Positions 7,315-15,347 of a stretch of 64,000 nt of DNA are shown piece after piece; position 1 is the first letter of the stretch; each line of letters begins with the position of its first letter. The stretch comes from Bacillota bacterium. Lineage in GTDB: Bacteria; Bacillota; Clostridia; Acetivibrionales; DSM-1351. The translations under genes were made by a program, and so were the position numbers. The stretch lies in contig JAEXOY010000043.1 of assembly GCA_023439045.1 (NCBI GenBank), positions 248,001 to 312,000 of the forward strand. The letters run 5' to 3'. The notes beneath the pieces are model-generated. The model saw nothing but the letters and a program-made list of their open reading frames with translations, was not told the DNA's origin and made no database searches.

Positions 7315-9222
7315 TTATTTACTTAACCACATCCCAATCATTTTTTCTAATTTCCTATCAAGGTTTTCCTTTTCACAATAAAGCTTATTTAGCTCATCAT
7401 GGGTGAGATTGGGCATATACATGCGATTACCAATTTCTTTAATCTCAGCCTCTAATAGTTTTATTTCACTTTCAAGCCTTGTTATGTCTATCTGGCCTTT
7501 AATCTCTTTTGTACTAATCTTATCACAAACCTTTATTACCTTTTTTCCCTCTTGGTACTGCCCTTCTTGAACAAGCTTTTCATTTTTCATATTCTTATAG
7601 TTATCGTAATCACCTGGATAACTTATAAATTTACATTCTTCTATAGCAACTACCCGGTTACACATTCTATTAATAAAATATCTATCATGTGATATAAATA
7701 ATATAGAACCTTTAAAGTCTTCTAGCGCTTCCTCCAAAGTTTCAATTGAGTCTATGTCAAGATGATTAGTAGGCTCGTCAAGTATCAGCAGATTCATTTC
7801 TTCATATAATAACATACACAATTTTAGTCTAACCCTTTCACCCCCAGACAAGTCTTTAATCTTTTTATATGGCTCTTTACCGTAAAACATAAATCTTGCA
7901 AGATATTCCCTAGCTTTTCCCTCGAGTATGTATTTGTCTTCTCTAAAGCAGTCGATAATCCTGTCCTCTTCATTCTTGAAGGTAATATTCTGAGGCAAAT
8001 ATGCAACCTTTACATTTGCCCCAAGCTTTGCCTGACCGCTATCTGCATTCATTTCCCCTAGCAAAATCTTTAAAAAGGTAGTTTTACCACACCCATTTGG
8101 CCCAATAAGTGCAATTCTTTCACCAAAGGTAACAAATAGCTCTGCATTCTGTAAAATAACCTTATTCCCAAAGCATTTTGACAGATTACTTACCCTAAGC
8201 ATTTCATATCCATAATGCTCCGTGATCTTGAAGTTAATTTTCATATTCTTTTTTTCAAAAATTGGTCTGTCTATTTTTTCTATCTTATCTAGCTTTCTCT
8301 GTATACTAACAGCTCGTCTGAAGAATTTGTTGTTATCAGATCTTTGAGCCCAGTCTCTTAAATCTTTTATTGTATTTTCCATGGAGTTAATTTTCTTTTG
8401 CTGTTCCTTATAGTTTTCAAATTGTAAAAGAATGCTCTCTTCTTTTTTCCTGAAATAATCAGAATAATTTCCATCAAATGTCTCACATTTTTTGTCTTCA
8501 ACCTCTACAATTTTTGTAACTACATTATCCAAAAAGTATCTGTCATGCGAAACGATAATAGCAATACCTTTATAGCTCTTCAGAAATTTTTCAAGCCATT
8601 CTACAGATTGCACATCTAAATGATTAGTAGGCTCATCAAGCAGCAGTACATCGGGACTCTCCAGTAAAATCCTTCCGAGGTTTACAATAGTTTTTTCGCC
8701 TCCGCTTAAAATGCTGAACTCTTTGTGCAAAAAAGCATCACTAAATTTAAGGCCAGTACATACCCTACACAATTTCTCTTCCCTTTCATACCCTCCTTTA
8801 GCTTCATAATCCTGCTGTATACGACTGTACTTTTTTAATACTGTCTCAAGAGCTGGTCCCTGCAAATACTCCATCTCAGTTTCCAAAGCTTTTAACTGTT
8901 CTTCTACGCGATAGAGTTCTTTAAAAGCCAAATTCAATATATCTCTAACCCTAATACTTTCATCATAGCTTGATAGCTGTTCAAGATAGCCTATAGTTGT
9001 ACCCTTGGGGATTGAAATCCGACTCTTACCTTCACATATCTTTCTATAGTCAATATCCATTGTTTCAATACCAGCTAACAGCTTTAATATTGTGGTCTTA
9101 CCACTTCCATTTACTCCTACAACTCCAACTTTATCACCTTCATAAATGGTAAAACTGGCATCATTAAGGACAGATATATCACCATAATGCTTTCTAGCAT
9201 TATACATTGTTAATTCAATCAT
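7315..9222 (-). CDS. ABC-F ATPase, antibiotic-resistance (ribosomal protection) type
   Basis: The 635-residue protein has two ABC domains in tandem and no membrane segments. Walker A motifs are GVNGSGKTT (about 35-43) and GPNGCGKTT, signatures LSGGEK and LSGGER, and both Walker B regions read LLDEPTNHLD/LILDEPTNHLD. The linker of about 80 residues between them is charged and rich in Lys/Glu, as in proteins that reach into the ribosomal exit site. A C-terminal coiled coil (about 570-630) follows. The long leader with two terminator hairpins and a short upstream ORF fits antibiotic-induced ABC-F genes that protect against lincosamides, pleuromutilins, streptogramins or macrolides. It could instead be a housekeeping EttA/Uup-like factor, but the leader and accessory context argue against that. 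Confidence 0.85.
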   Translation of the reverse strand: MIELTMYNARKHYGDISVLNDASFTIYEGDKVGVVGVNGSGKTTILKLLAGIETMDIDYRKICEGKSRISIPKGTTIGYLEQLSSYDESIRVRDILNLAFKELYRVEEQLKALETEMEYLQGPALETVLKKYSRIQQDYEAKGGYEREEKLCRVCTGLKFSDAFLHKEFSILSGGEKTIVNLGRILLESPDVLLLDEPTNHLDVQSVEWLEKFLKSYKGIAIIVSHDRYFLDNVVTKIVEVEDKKCETFDGNYSDYFRKKEESILLQFENYKEQQKKINSMENTIKDLRDWAQRSDNNKFFRRAVSIQRKLDKIEKIDRPIFEKKNMKINFKITEHYGYEMLRVSNLSKCFGNKVILQNAELFVTFGERIALIGPNGCGKTTFLKILLGEMNADSGQAKLGANVKVAYLPQNITFKNEEDRIIDCFREDKYILEGKAREYLARFMFYGKEPYKKIKDLSGGERVRLKLCMLLYEEMNLLILDEPTNHLDIDSIETLEEALEDFKGSILFISHDRYFINRMCNRVVAIEECKFISYPGDYDNYKNMKNEKLVQEGQYQEGKKVIKVCDKISTKEIKGQIDITRLESEIKLLEAEIKEIGNRMYMPNLTHDELNKLYCEKENLDRKLEKMIGMWLSK

Positions 9223-9301
9223 AAAACTCCTCCATTCTTAAGTTATAAATTGTATTTATAACCAATTTAGTTATATCTCCTTCAAAATAGCAAGCAAAAA
9301 A

Positions 9302-9337
9302 ACTGCAGGTGAATAGCAAAAGCATTCTACCTGCAGT
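9302..9337 (-). terminator. Second leader terminator of the ABC-F gene
   Basis: ACTGCAGGT and ACCTGCAGT pair across an 18-nt loop, followed on the minus strand by seven Ts (9302-9296). It lies about 80 nt before the ABC-F start, so read-through must be permitted for expression. Confidence 0.7.
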
Positions 9338-9373
9338 CTTATACACAATGGATGCCGAAAATAAAAACAAAAA

Positions 9374-9397
9374 ATACCGTGCAGCTAAGCACGGTAT
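9374..9397 (-). terminator. First leader terminator of the ABC-F gene
   Basis: A 9-bp perfect stem (ATACCGTGC/GCACGGTAT) with 6-nt loop, followed by TTTTTGTTTTTA on the minus strand. Confidence 0.75.
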
Positions 9398-9600
9398 CAC
9401 ATTATTTACTCTTCTAAATCCACATAACAACACCTAAAAAGACATCTCTTTTTCTCTGGTCTGTCTACTTAGTTTGATATTATTACTTTAGCAAGGTTGA
9501 AATACCACTATTCTTAACTTGATAAACCGAAAAAGCATAACAAGAAACCCCTTCAAAGGGAAACAAATTGCTTTATTCAGCTAATATTAAATTCAACAAG

Positions 9601-9618
9601 TTAAGCATTCGCTGGCAT
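9601..9618 (-). CDS. Candidate five-residue leader peptide MPANA of the ABC-F attenuator
   Basis: ATG CCA GCG AAT GCT TAA follows GAGGT with 6-nt spacing and lies about 33 nt downstream of the -10 at 9651-9656. The sequence from the last codons through the stop, CTTAACTTG (9605-9597), is perfectly complementary to CAAGTTAAG further down the leader (9520-9512). A ribosome stalled on this ORF would therefore block that pairing, the standard logic for drug-induced attenuation. Expression of the peptide is inferred. Confidence 0.5.
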   Translation of the reverse strand: MPANA

Positions 9619-9650
9619 TGGATTACCTCGCTTTCAATAAATTCATTTTA

Positions 9651-9679
9651 ATGATAGCACAAGTGGTAAACTCTTGCAA
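9651..9679 (-). promoter_or_regulatory. Promoter of the ABC-F leader transcript
   Basis: TTGCAA (9674-9679), a 17-bp spacer and TATCAT (9651-9656) on the minus strand give a good sigma-A promoter about 430 bp before the ABC-F start. The leader it drives contains the short ORF, a complementary pair of 9-mers and two terminators. Confidence 0.65.
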
Positions 9680-9982
9680 TTATTTGTTTACATTTCTCCC
9701 TAATATTTCTAATGATGTATGAATATCAGCTTTCCATTAGGTCTACCTTAATGGCTACCTATAAATGTTATACAAGGATATTATGGAACTTGCTTCAATG
9801 CTGGTCTACCTATTTGTCTACCTACAACCTTTAGATATGACAAAAGCCGCTATACAAGCGGATTTCATTGGTGGAGGCGAACCGTATCGTTTCTATGTAC
9901 AAATCCCCTCTTCGGATATCGCCATAATGTAGGAATGAGCAGGACGGTTTAATCGCTGTCCTGCCCACTCTTGTCTCAGAAT

Positions 9983-10297
9983 TTATACCTTGCTGTACTC
10001 CATATTGGTATTCTTCTTCTCAAGCTTGATTTCCAAGCCCAAGCTGTCTACATACTTTATAAAGTTTCTTAGAGTAGGAGAGTTATCTACGGTTTCAATC
10101 CGAGAAACCATCTGTTGAGTTAATCCAGACTGATTTGCAATATCTCTTTGAGAAAAGCCCATTTCATTCCTCATTTTAACAAGTTGCTTAACCACTTCGT
10201 ACTCATGCTGTGCACTGTCATAAGCCTTTTTAAGCTCGACATCGTTTTCCAATCTTTTATTAATTTGTTCCTTTACATTAACCTTTTTAAAAGGCAT
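9983..10297 (-). CDS. HigA-type XRE antitoxin
   Basis: The protein of about 104 residues has a C-terminal Cro/C1-type HTH (MRNEMGFSQRDIANQSGLTQ then QMVSRIE) and an N-terminal helical region of about 40 residues. It is the second gene after a RelE/HigB-like toxin, in the toxin-first order typical of higBA, with 24 bp between them. The start is placed at MPFKK because GAGGTG lies 6-7 nt upstream; the GTG three codons earlier overlaps that site. It probably neutralises the toxin and represses the pair through the palindromes at 10692-10747. Confidence 0.85.
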   Translation of the reverse strand: MPFKKVNVKEQINKRLENDVELKKAYDSAQHEYEVVKQLVKMRNEMGFSQRDIANQSGLTQQMVSRIETVDNSPTLRNFIKYVDSLGLEIKLEKKNTNMEYSKV

Positions 10298-10321
10298 GAT
10301 ACTCACCTCTCATTCCATTCA

Positions 10322-10669
10322 TCAAATAAATCTCTTACCGAGTAACTTTTCCAGTTCTCTAACTCTTTTTATCGCCTTATCCAATTCAAACTTCTCAGCT
10401 TTGCCTTTTTGTTTCTTACACGCATGAACCAGATACATATTATCTCTGTCTGCTACAACGTACATTATGCGGTTATCATCATAGAACTTGATTTCCCAGA
10501 GCTTTGCCCTGAGTTGTCTCGTATTTAGTACATTAAGTGCTGCAAGCCCTTCGTCTTCAAGTTTTTCAAGAATTGTTAACCCTTCTGCTTTTTCATTTTT
10601 CGGAAGCTCGTCAATATATTCAAGGATTAAGTCTTTGCCTCCACTTGTTTCATAGTGATGTATATTCAT
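10322..10669 (-). CDS. HigB/Gp49-like (RelE superfamily) toxin
   Basis: The protein of 115 residues from MNIHHYE matches the phage-derived Gp49/HigB family: LRAKLWEIKFYDDNRIMYV in the core and a HACKKQKGKAEK stretch that carries the basic residues used for mRNA cleavage on the ribosome. ATG is preceded by AGGAG with 7-nt spacing; the Met 7 codons earlier is inside the leader. It is the first gene of the toxin-antitoxin unit. Activity as a ribosome-dependent mRNA interferase is family knowledge, not shown here. Confidence 0.85.
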   Translation of the reverse strand: MNIHHYETSGGKDLILEYIDELPKNEKAEGLTILEKLEDEGLAALNVLNTRQLRAKLWEIKFYDDNRIMYVVADRDNMYLVHACKKQKGKAEKFELDKAIKRVRELEKLLGKRFI

Positions 10670-10691
10670 ATTATTTCTCCTGAGCTGCATG

Positions 10692-10753
10692 TTTATACAC
10701 CATATTTAGTGTATAAACAATTATATTTTACACCATATTTGATGTAATTGCAA
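10692..10753 (-). promoter_or_regulatory. higBA promoter with two operator palindromes
   Basis: TTGCAA (10748-10753), 17 bp and TAAAAT (10725-10730) form the promoter. The perfect-armed palindrome TTTATACAC...GTGTATAAA (10692-10717) lies just downstream of the -10, and a related imperfect one, TTACACC...GATGTAA (10728-10747), fills the spacer. Both share ACACCATATTT, fitting autorepression by the antitoxin. Confidence 0.7.
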
Positions 10754-10854
10754 TCAATATTGTTGTTAAATTATTTGGGGTTTTTTAGGACTTCTCAATT
10801 ATGTATCTTTAGTAATTTTACTATACACCAAACATTATGGCTTTATGCCAAGAG

Positions 10855-11924
10855 AAAGATTAATGTAGCACTTATGCTGGTCCCGATAGCCCACAACGTT
10901 TCTATAATAATCTTGCCGTAGGTATCAACCCCTTCCACATTTCATCGATCATATATACACTAAAGTATCTAAATACGATTCTAATTAATCGTATTACCCC
11001 AGATTTCCGTACTATTGCAGATTTTCGTAAAAATAATTCTAAAGCTATTAAAAATGTCTTTTCTGCCTTCGTTAAGCTATGTTAAAAGCTTGATCTGTAC
11101 AATAGAGAACTCATTGCCATTGATGGTTCTAAATTCAGGGCTGTTAATAGCAAAATGAATTCCTACAACCAAGATACTTTGAATAGAAAAATTAAACATA
11201 TTGAAGATATCATCTCTAACTACTTATCCCAGATGGACAATGAGGAATAAAAAATTCCACACACCCGGAGAATATCAAAAAGTGTATCCATGCTGGCGTT
11301 TTACCTAAATGCTATGAAAAAACAGCTATCTCAGTTGATATTCAAGAGCAGCACGAACGGCTTAGTTGTTTTACCTTAAATGAAGACGGTACTGTGACCT
11401 GTCCAATGCTCCATACTTTATCCAAAACAAAAATGGGAGGCAGAAATACCATATATGCAAACAAAGACGCTTGTAGACAATGCACCAATAGGTGTACCAG
11501 TTCCACTAAATACAAGACAGTAAGTTTTGGACCTGATAGCAAATATGTACCTGTGTAAATATTTGGGTCACCAGAAATAGAGATAAATAAAATACCAGTA
11601 AATATTCCAATCAATCCATTTAATCATACACTAGACAGAAAAGATTACACAGACAAGCGAAAAGTTATCCTCAAAATTAGAGAAGATATCCCCAAGATGA
11701 AACTTCGAATGTGCTTATCTGAACACCCCTTTGGAACAGTAAAGTGGTATCATGGAGCCCACTACCTACTTTGCAGAGGTAAAGAAAAGGTAGCCGCCGA
11801 GCTGGGGCTGGTCGCTGACTATGTCAGCTGCTCGCCTCTGCGTCCTAGGCTTAGTTTTCTTGCCTACAATATGAAACGAGCGATAAATATGATAGGAATT
11901 CAAAAATTAATAGCAGCAATGTAA
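10855..11924 (+). pseudogene. Degraded IS1182-family transposase
   Basis: Read across frames, the plus strand gives fragments of an IS1182-type DDE transposase: QRFYNNLAVGINPFHISSI near 10900, LIAIDGSKFRAVNSK near 11110 (the catalytic-Asp region), TVTCPMLHTLSKTKMGG near 11400, and an intact C-terminal piece from 11697 (EHPFGTVKWYHGAHYLLCRG, then LSFLAYNMKRAINMIG). In-frame stops and frameshifts occur at about 11090, 11250 and 11557, and the C-terminal piece carries an extra stretch before LSFLAYN. The element cannot make a working enzyme. No terminal inverted repeats were identified. Confidence 0.8.
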
Positions 11925-11946
11925 GGGGAAATCCCCTTATTTTTTT
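11923..11946 (+). terminator. Terminator after the transposase remnant
   Basis: AAGGGGAAATCCCCTT followed by a run of Ts directly after the transposase stop. Confidence 0.7.
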
Positions 11947-11996
11947 GCATATATTCAAAAAACATGACTTTGAGTGCCTATTTTATAAATCAAAAA

Positions 11997-12030
11997 GTCC
12001 GAAAACCCTTGATATTAAAGGTTTTCGGAC
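11997..12030 (-). terminator. tmRNA terminator
   Basis: An 11-bp stem (GTCCGAAAACC/GGTTTTCGGAC) 7 bp beyond the CCA end of ssrA, with TTTTTG following on the minus strand. Confidence 0.75.
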
Positions 12031-12036
12031 AAATTT

Positions 12037-12468
12037 TGGTGGAGGCGAGGGGAGTCGAACCCCTGTCCGAAACCACATCCTCTAGAACTTCTACGGGTGT
12101 AGCCTATAATTTGTGCAGAATCCAGTATCCTTGGAGACAAGTCTCTTTGGACTTGGATTCTACGTTTCCCTACGGTGGACCCCTACAGGCAGGGTGCCAC
12201 TTTCGGTAGCCTTTAAGTTCCGATCTGGCTCAAGGCTACTGCCAAATCAGTTCTAGCATTTGACCTTCCTATGCAAAAGGGCTGACTTGTCGACGCCAGT
12301 GCCCCCAGGTGCAGCAACCTGGGACTGACGGGCTGCCCTTAGGCAGCAGCTAAAGCGAAATTATCGTTTTTAGCGTTTAATTTTAGTTTCTCGTTTTTTA
12401 AGAGGCCCACGAGAATCCTCTACCCGCTTATCTAGTCTCAACAATCCCGTCGAAACCATTACGCCCCC
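12037..12468 (-). ncRNA. ssrA: Transfer-messenger RNA (tmRNA)
   Basis: The 5' end GGGGGCG pairs with CGCCTCC before the encoded A-CCA end, forming the tRNA-like acceptor stem. GGTTCGACTCC gives the T arm, and GGTTTCGACGGG is the conserved 5' tmRNA signature. The internal reading frame GCT AAA AAC GAT AAT TTC GCT TTA GCT GCT GCC TAA encodes the proteolysis tag AKNDNFALAAA. The RNA works with SmpB, encoded just upstream, to rescue stalled ribosomes and tag proteins for ClpXP. At about 430 nt it is somewhat longer than usual. The 3' end is also a preferred site for integrative elements, which matches the accessory DNA next to it. Confidence 0.95.
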
Positions 12469-12556
12469 ATGTATAAATTTGATGCTATTAGCATCTATTA
12501 AATTAACACATGAGTTATAAAACCCATATTAATTTTTCAAATGTTCATTTTTAGGT

Positions 12557-13024
12557 TTAATATCTCTGCTGCTCCTTGAGCTTTCTGTCGATTTCTCGCT
12601 TGGCATCCTTTGCAGCAATATCGTCGCGCTTGTCATACAGCTTCTTGCCTCGCGCAACGCCCAACTCAATCTTAACCTTTCCATGCTTCAAATATGCTTG
12701 AACAGGTACTAGCGTTAATCCCTTTTGCTGAGTCAAACCAATAAGTCTGTTAATCTCAGCTCTATGCAATAGCAACTTTCTATCTCTCAAGGGATCTTTA
12801 TTGTATATGTTTCCCTGTTCATAGGGACTAATATGCATGCCACTTAGAATCACTTCGCCATGCTCAATAGAAGCATAGCTTTCTTTGAGGTTGAGCTTGC
12901 CTTGCCTGATTGATTTTACTTCAGTACCAGAAAGAACAATCCCAGCTTCAATCTTTTCTTCAATAAAATAATCATGATACGCTTTTTTGTTTTGAGCTAC
13001 AACCTTAAATGATTCCTTAGCCAT
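12557..13024 (-). CDS. smpB: SsrA-binding protein SmpB
   Basis: The protein of 155 residues starts MAKESFKVVAQNKKAYHDYF and has the SmpB beta-barrel (GTEVKSIRQGKLNLKESYA), HISPYEQGN, and a C-terminal tail rich in basic residues (KRDDIAAKDAKREIDRKL) that enters the empty decoding channel. The start is set 17 codons inside the longer frame, at the ATG preceded by GGGAGG. It binds the tRNA-like part of tmRNA, whose gene is immediately downstream. Confidence 0.97.
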   Translation of the reverse strand: MAKESFKVVAQNKKAYHDYFIEEKIEAGIVLSGTEVKSIRQGKLNLKESYASIEHGEVILSGMHISPYEQGNIYNKDPLRDRKLLLHRAEINRLIGLTQQKGLTLVPVQAYLKHGKVKIELGVARGKKLYDKRDDIAAKDAKREIDRKLKEQQRY

Positions 13025-13432
13025 GTATCCTCCCGTCCTATCACACTTGAGCCAATGTTTACACCACAGAGTCAACCTTTACGAAAAGAGCCAACCTTTA
13101 CAAAAGAGCAAACTTTACGCAAAGAGCCAACCTTTTAGCACAGATCCAAACGTAAAACTGCTACCAATGCCGATAAAAATAACCCTTCCAAATAAAAAAG
13201 GGCTCGAGATAATTATAACACCACACTATAAAAAGTCAAGCAACTTACAAATATTGTAAGTTGCAGCATTAAAACGGTATTAGCGCAATTCAGGTATACG
13301 CTTACTCCTAAAGATGTAGTCTTAAGTTTTTTACTGCTTGGCATATTATACCTTCAACTTTTTTACTGCTTGCATATTGGATCTTCAGCTTTTTTACTCC
13401 TTAGAATATTGGACCTTCAACTTTCTTGCGAC
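13025..13432. repeat. Gap with two sets of tandem repeats
   Basis: At about 13049-13136 there are five imperfect 18-19 bp units (GAGCCAACCTTTACGAAAA and variants) just upstream of smpB. From about 13328 to 13480 there are three to four 31-bp units (TTTTTTACTGCTTGCATATTGGATCTTCAGC and variants, given in part), the last reaching the 3' end of the PHP gene. No gene is seen. Confidence 0.65.
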
Positions 13433-14302
13433 TCAATACATCTGGCCCTTAGTTTCTTCAGTATATCTGGCCTTCAATTTCTCCAGTAAGTCATACTCAA
13501 CGCGCAGTGAGCCTCGCCCACTTCCCATTACCAAGCCTGGCTTTAGACTTCCATGATAATCGGAACCACCAGTAACCAGCAGATCATGCTTTATTGCAAG
13601 CCTCAAGAAATTGCCTGTATCCTGCTCTCTGTTCTCACTATATATTGCTTCAATACCCATTAAACCATACGACTTAAGCTCTACGAGAAGTTCATCCAAC
13701 TCATGATAGGTTTTTTGTAGAAAAATCGGATGTGCCAAAACAGGTATTCCACCTGCTTTTCGAATAGCCTGTATTCCAACCTCTGGAGTAAGTTCAAACC
13801 GCTTGAAATATGCCTTCCCACTCTTTGAAAGGTACTTTTCAAATGCATCATCTATATCTCTAGCATAACCCTTTGCCACTAGCACCTTGGCAATGTGCGG
13901 TCTGCCTACAATATCCCCCATTGCAGCTGCCTGCACATCTTCAATGGCAATTTCAACATTTAGCTCATTTAGCTTGTTAATAATCTTCTGATTCCTGCTG
14001 TTTCTGCCCTCAATAACTATATTAAGTTCGCTTTTTATTGCAGTATATTTATTCCTATCTGGAAAGTAGCCCAAAATATGCATTTCCGGCTTATAATTCA
14101 CGCTGATTTCAATTCCCGGAATAACCTCAATACCCAGCTTGTCCCCTTCGGCGAGAGCTTCGGCAACACCTTCTACAGTATCATGATCTGTCAATGCAAT
14201 CGCACTTAATCCCTGCTTCCTTGCTTCGCGAACCAATTCTATAGGGCTCATACTTCCGTCTGAGGCAGTACTATGTGTGTGCATATCTATTGTTTTTGTC
14301 AT
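13433..14302 (-). CDS. PHP-domain phosphoesterase (RNase AM/TrpH-like)
   Basis: The 289-residue protein has PHP motifs in order: DMHTHSTASDGS at the N-terminus, LTDHDTVEG, the E of PGIEIS, HPI in the middle and GGSDYHG near the C-terminus, which together bind the metals. This layout fits the YciV/TrpH group, which hydrolyses 3',5'-nucleoside bisphosphates and trims RNA 5' ends. The start is the Met of MTKTID, with GGGGAG upstream. It follows the DUF402 gene by 5 bp and is probably co-transcribed. The last codons overlap the edge of a tandem repeat block. Confidence 0.85.
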   Translation of the reverse strand: MTKTIDMHTHSTASDGSMSPIELVREARKQGLSAIALTDHDTVEGVAEALAEGDKLGIEVIPGIEISVNYKPEMHILGYFPDRNKYTAIKSELNIVIEGRNSRNQKIINKLNELNVEIAIEDVQAAAMGDIVGRPHIAKVLVAKGYARDIDDAFEKYLSKSGKAYFKRFELTPEVGIQAIRKAGGIPVLAHPIFLQKTYHELDELLVELKSYGLMGIEAIYSENREQDTGNFLRLAIKHDLLVTGGSDYHGSLKPGLVMGSGRGSLRVEYDLLEKLKARYTEETKGQMY

Positions 14303-14307
14303 AAAAA

Positions 14308-14790
14308 TTATACTCCCCAATATTGTTCATCTGTACATATTGCAGGCGGAAAACTTCCATCGTAAACACTTTTCAGTATTGTATCCATCTTTACCAATGA
14401 ACTGCATGCCTGAGCTTGAGTAATTAAGCCCTGCTCTAAAGCTGCTGCTAATTCGTCAGCGTCCAGCACCTGCATTGTGCCATCTGGCATAAGCTTAACG
14501 TCTAGTAATAGATCAATCAATGTATATTGATCTAATGTTTCATCATATTTTACATCAATAATGTCACAATACCAGTATGCAAACTTCTTGTCACCATCAT
14601 AAAATCTACTAATTTTGATGCCTTTACTCAAGAATGTATATGAAATCCCACCCGATATATCGTTTCTTGGCCGTATTGCACTCCACCTTGTGATAAGTAA
14701 ATTCTTGTCCCTAAATAATACCTCATCACTGGATATATCAACTGTTTCAAATGGTATAAATCTTGTTCTTAGAATTGTTGGCTTTTTCAT
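14308..14790 (-). CDS. DUF402 domain protein
   Basis: The 160-residue protein from MKKPTILRTRF carries the DUF402 core (FAYWYCDIIDV, then DLLLDVKLMPDGTMQVLDAD with DELAAAL). This family includes nucleoside di/triphosphate and RNA 5'-end phosphatases (FAU-1/Ntdp type), so a phosphohydrolase is possible but unproven. The acidic VLDADEL patch is a likely metal site. The ATG has AGGGG upstream. It is directly ahead of the PHP phosphoesterase, suggesting both act in nucleotide or RNA metabolism. Confidence 0.75.
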   Translation of the reverse strand: MKKPTILRTRFIPFETVDISSDEVLFRDKNLLITRWSAIRPRNDISGGISYTFLSKGIKISRFYDGDKKFAYWYCDIIDVKYDETLDQYTLIDLLLDVKLMPDGTMQVLDADELAAALEQGLITQAQACSSLVKMDTILKSVYDGSFPPAICTDEQYWGV

Positions 14791-14980
14791 ATTTACCCCT
14801 GCTTTTCTATATAAGATTAAATCAATCATCCGTTGAATTTCTTATGCATATTATACCTTACAGTTCTAAATTTTTAAATCAAAAATTATAGTTTTATTTC
14901 CCATTTTTATAATAAATATAGGTTGAATGATATAATAGGAGTAGTTTTCTTAAGTTCTGTCCATCGAAAGGGTGAAAGTA

Positions 14981-15286
14981 ATGAAGCATGATAAGTGCTG
15001 CAACAACTGTGATAGAGGGGCTCCATTACACCTTACTAAAGATATACTATGCAAATACCGTGGCGTTGTGACTCCTGATTATGTATGTCATAGATATAAA
15101 GAACTATGTTCCTCGAAAAAGCAAATTCAATATAATTGTACACACTGCGAGTACTTTTTGGTCAACCTGAACCAAGAGGATGAAAATATAGGACAATGTA
15201 AAATGTTTTCAGCTAGAGAATTTGACGGCAGATCGCGTAATGCATGCACTAAGTTTTCTCGCAAATTGCTAATTGAGGTTTGTTAA
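14981..15286 (+). CDS. Small Cys-rich protein with two CxxC...C...C modules
   Basis: The 101-residue protein contains 11 Cys. Two similar halves can be seen: CNNC with later C-K-Y and C-H-R-Y, and CTHC with later C-K-M-F and C-T-K-F. Each looks like a four-Cys metal-binding module, probably zinc or Fe-S. There is no signal peptide or membrane segment. The start is the ATG at 14981 after GAAAGGGTG; a GTG three codons earlier is part of that site. The family is not recognised and the function is unknown. It is one of the few plus-strand genes. Confidence 0.7.
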   Translation: MKHDKCCNNCDRGAPLHLTKDILCKYRGVVTPDYVCHRYKELCSSKKQIQYNCTHCEYFLVNLNQEDENIGQCKMFSAREFDGRSRNACTKFSRKLLIEVC

Positions 15287-15347
15287 GTTACCTTTACGTT
15301 TATACAATATATTTAGGTTTGTTAAGTTACCTTTACGTTTATGCAAT
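15277..15347. repeat. Direct repeat at the 3' end of the Cys-rich gene
   Basis: GGTTTGTTAAGTTACCTTTA followed by CGTTTAT(A/G)CAATA occurs at about 15277 and again at about 15315. The first copy includes the stop codon of the gene. Confidence 0.7.

Larger units (their letters stand above)
9223..9650 (-). promoter_or_regulatory. Long attenuator leader of the ABC-F gene
   Basis: The 428-nt untranslated leader carries the MPANA ORF, the 9-nt complementary pair 9512-9520/9597-9605, a small CCCTTTGAAGGG hairpin, and two intrinsic terminators. The arrangement suggests transcription is shut off in the absence of a ribosome-targeting drug. Confidence 0.55.
7137..12046. mobile_element. Putative degraded integrated element bounded by ssrA 3'-end duplications
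   Basis: About 60 bp at the left (7137-7197) repeat the terminator and last bases of tmRNA found at the right (11981-12046), in the same orientation, as expected for att sites left by an integrase that targets ssrA. Between them lie an ABC-F resistance-type gene, a toxin-antitoxin pair and a dead transposase; no intact integrase is present. A further TGGTGGAGGCGAAC at about 9870-9883, and TGGAGACGAAC near 7234-7244, look like additional partial copies. The boundary call is inference. Confidence 0.4.

Noticed and set aside
9215..9433. 72-codon frame in the ABC-F leader
   Set aside because: It starts at TTG without a ribosome site, runs through both terminator hairpins and overlaps the start of the ABC-F gene.
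11342..11614. 90-codon minus-strand frame
   Set aside because: It is antisense to the transposase remnant and has no ribosome site or family likeness.
11697..11924. Separate 75-codon gene
   Set aside because: It is the C-terminal piece of the broken IS1182-type transposase, not an independent gene.
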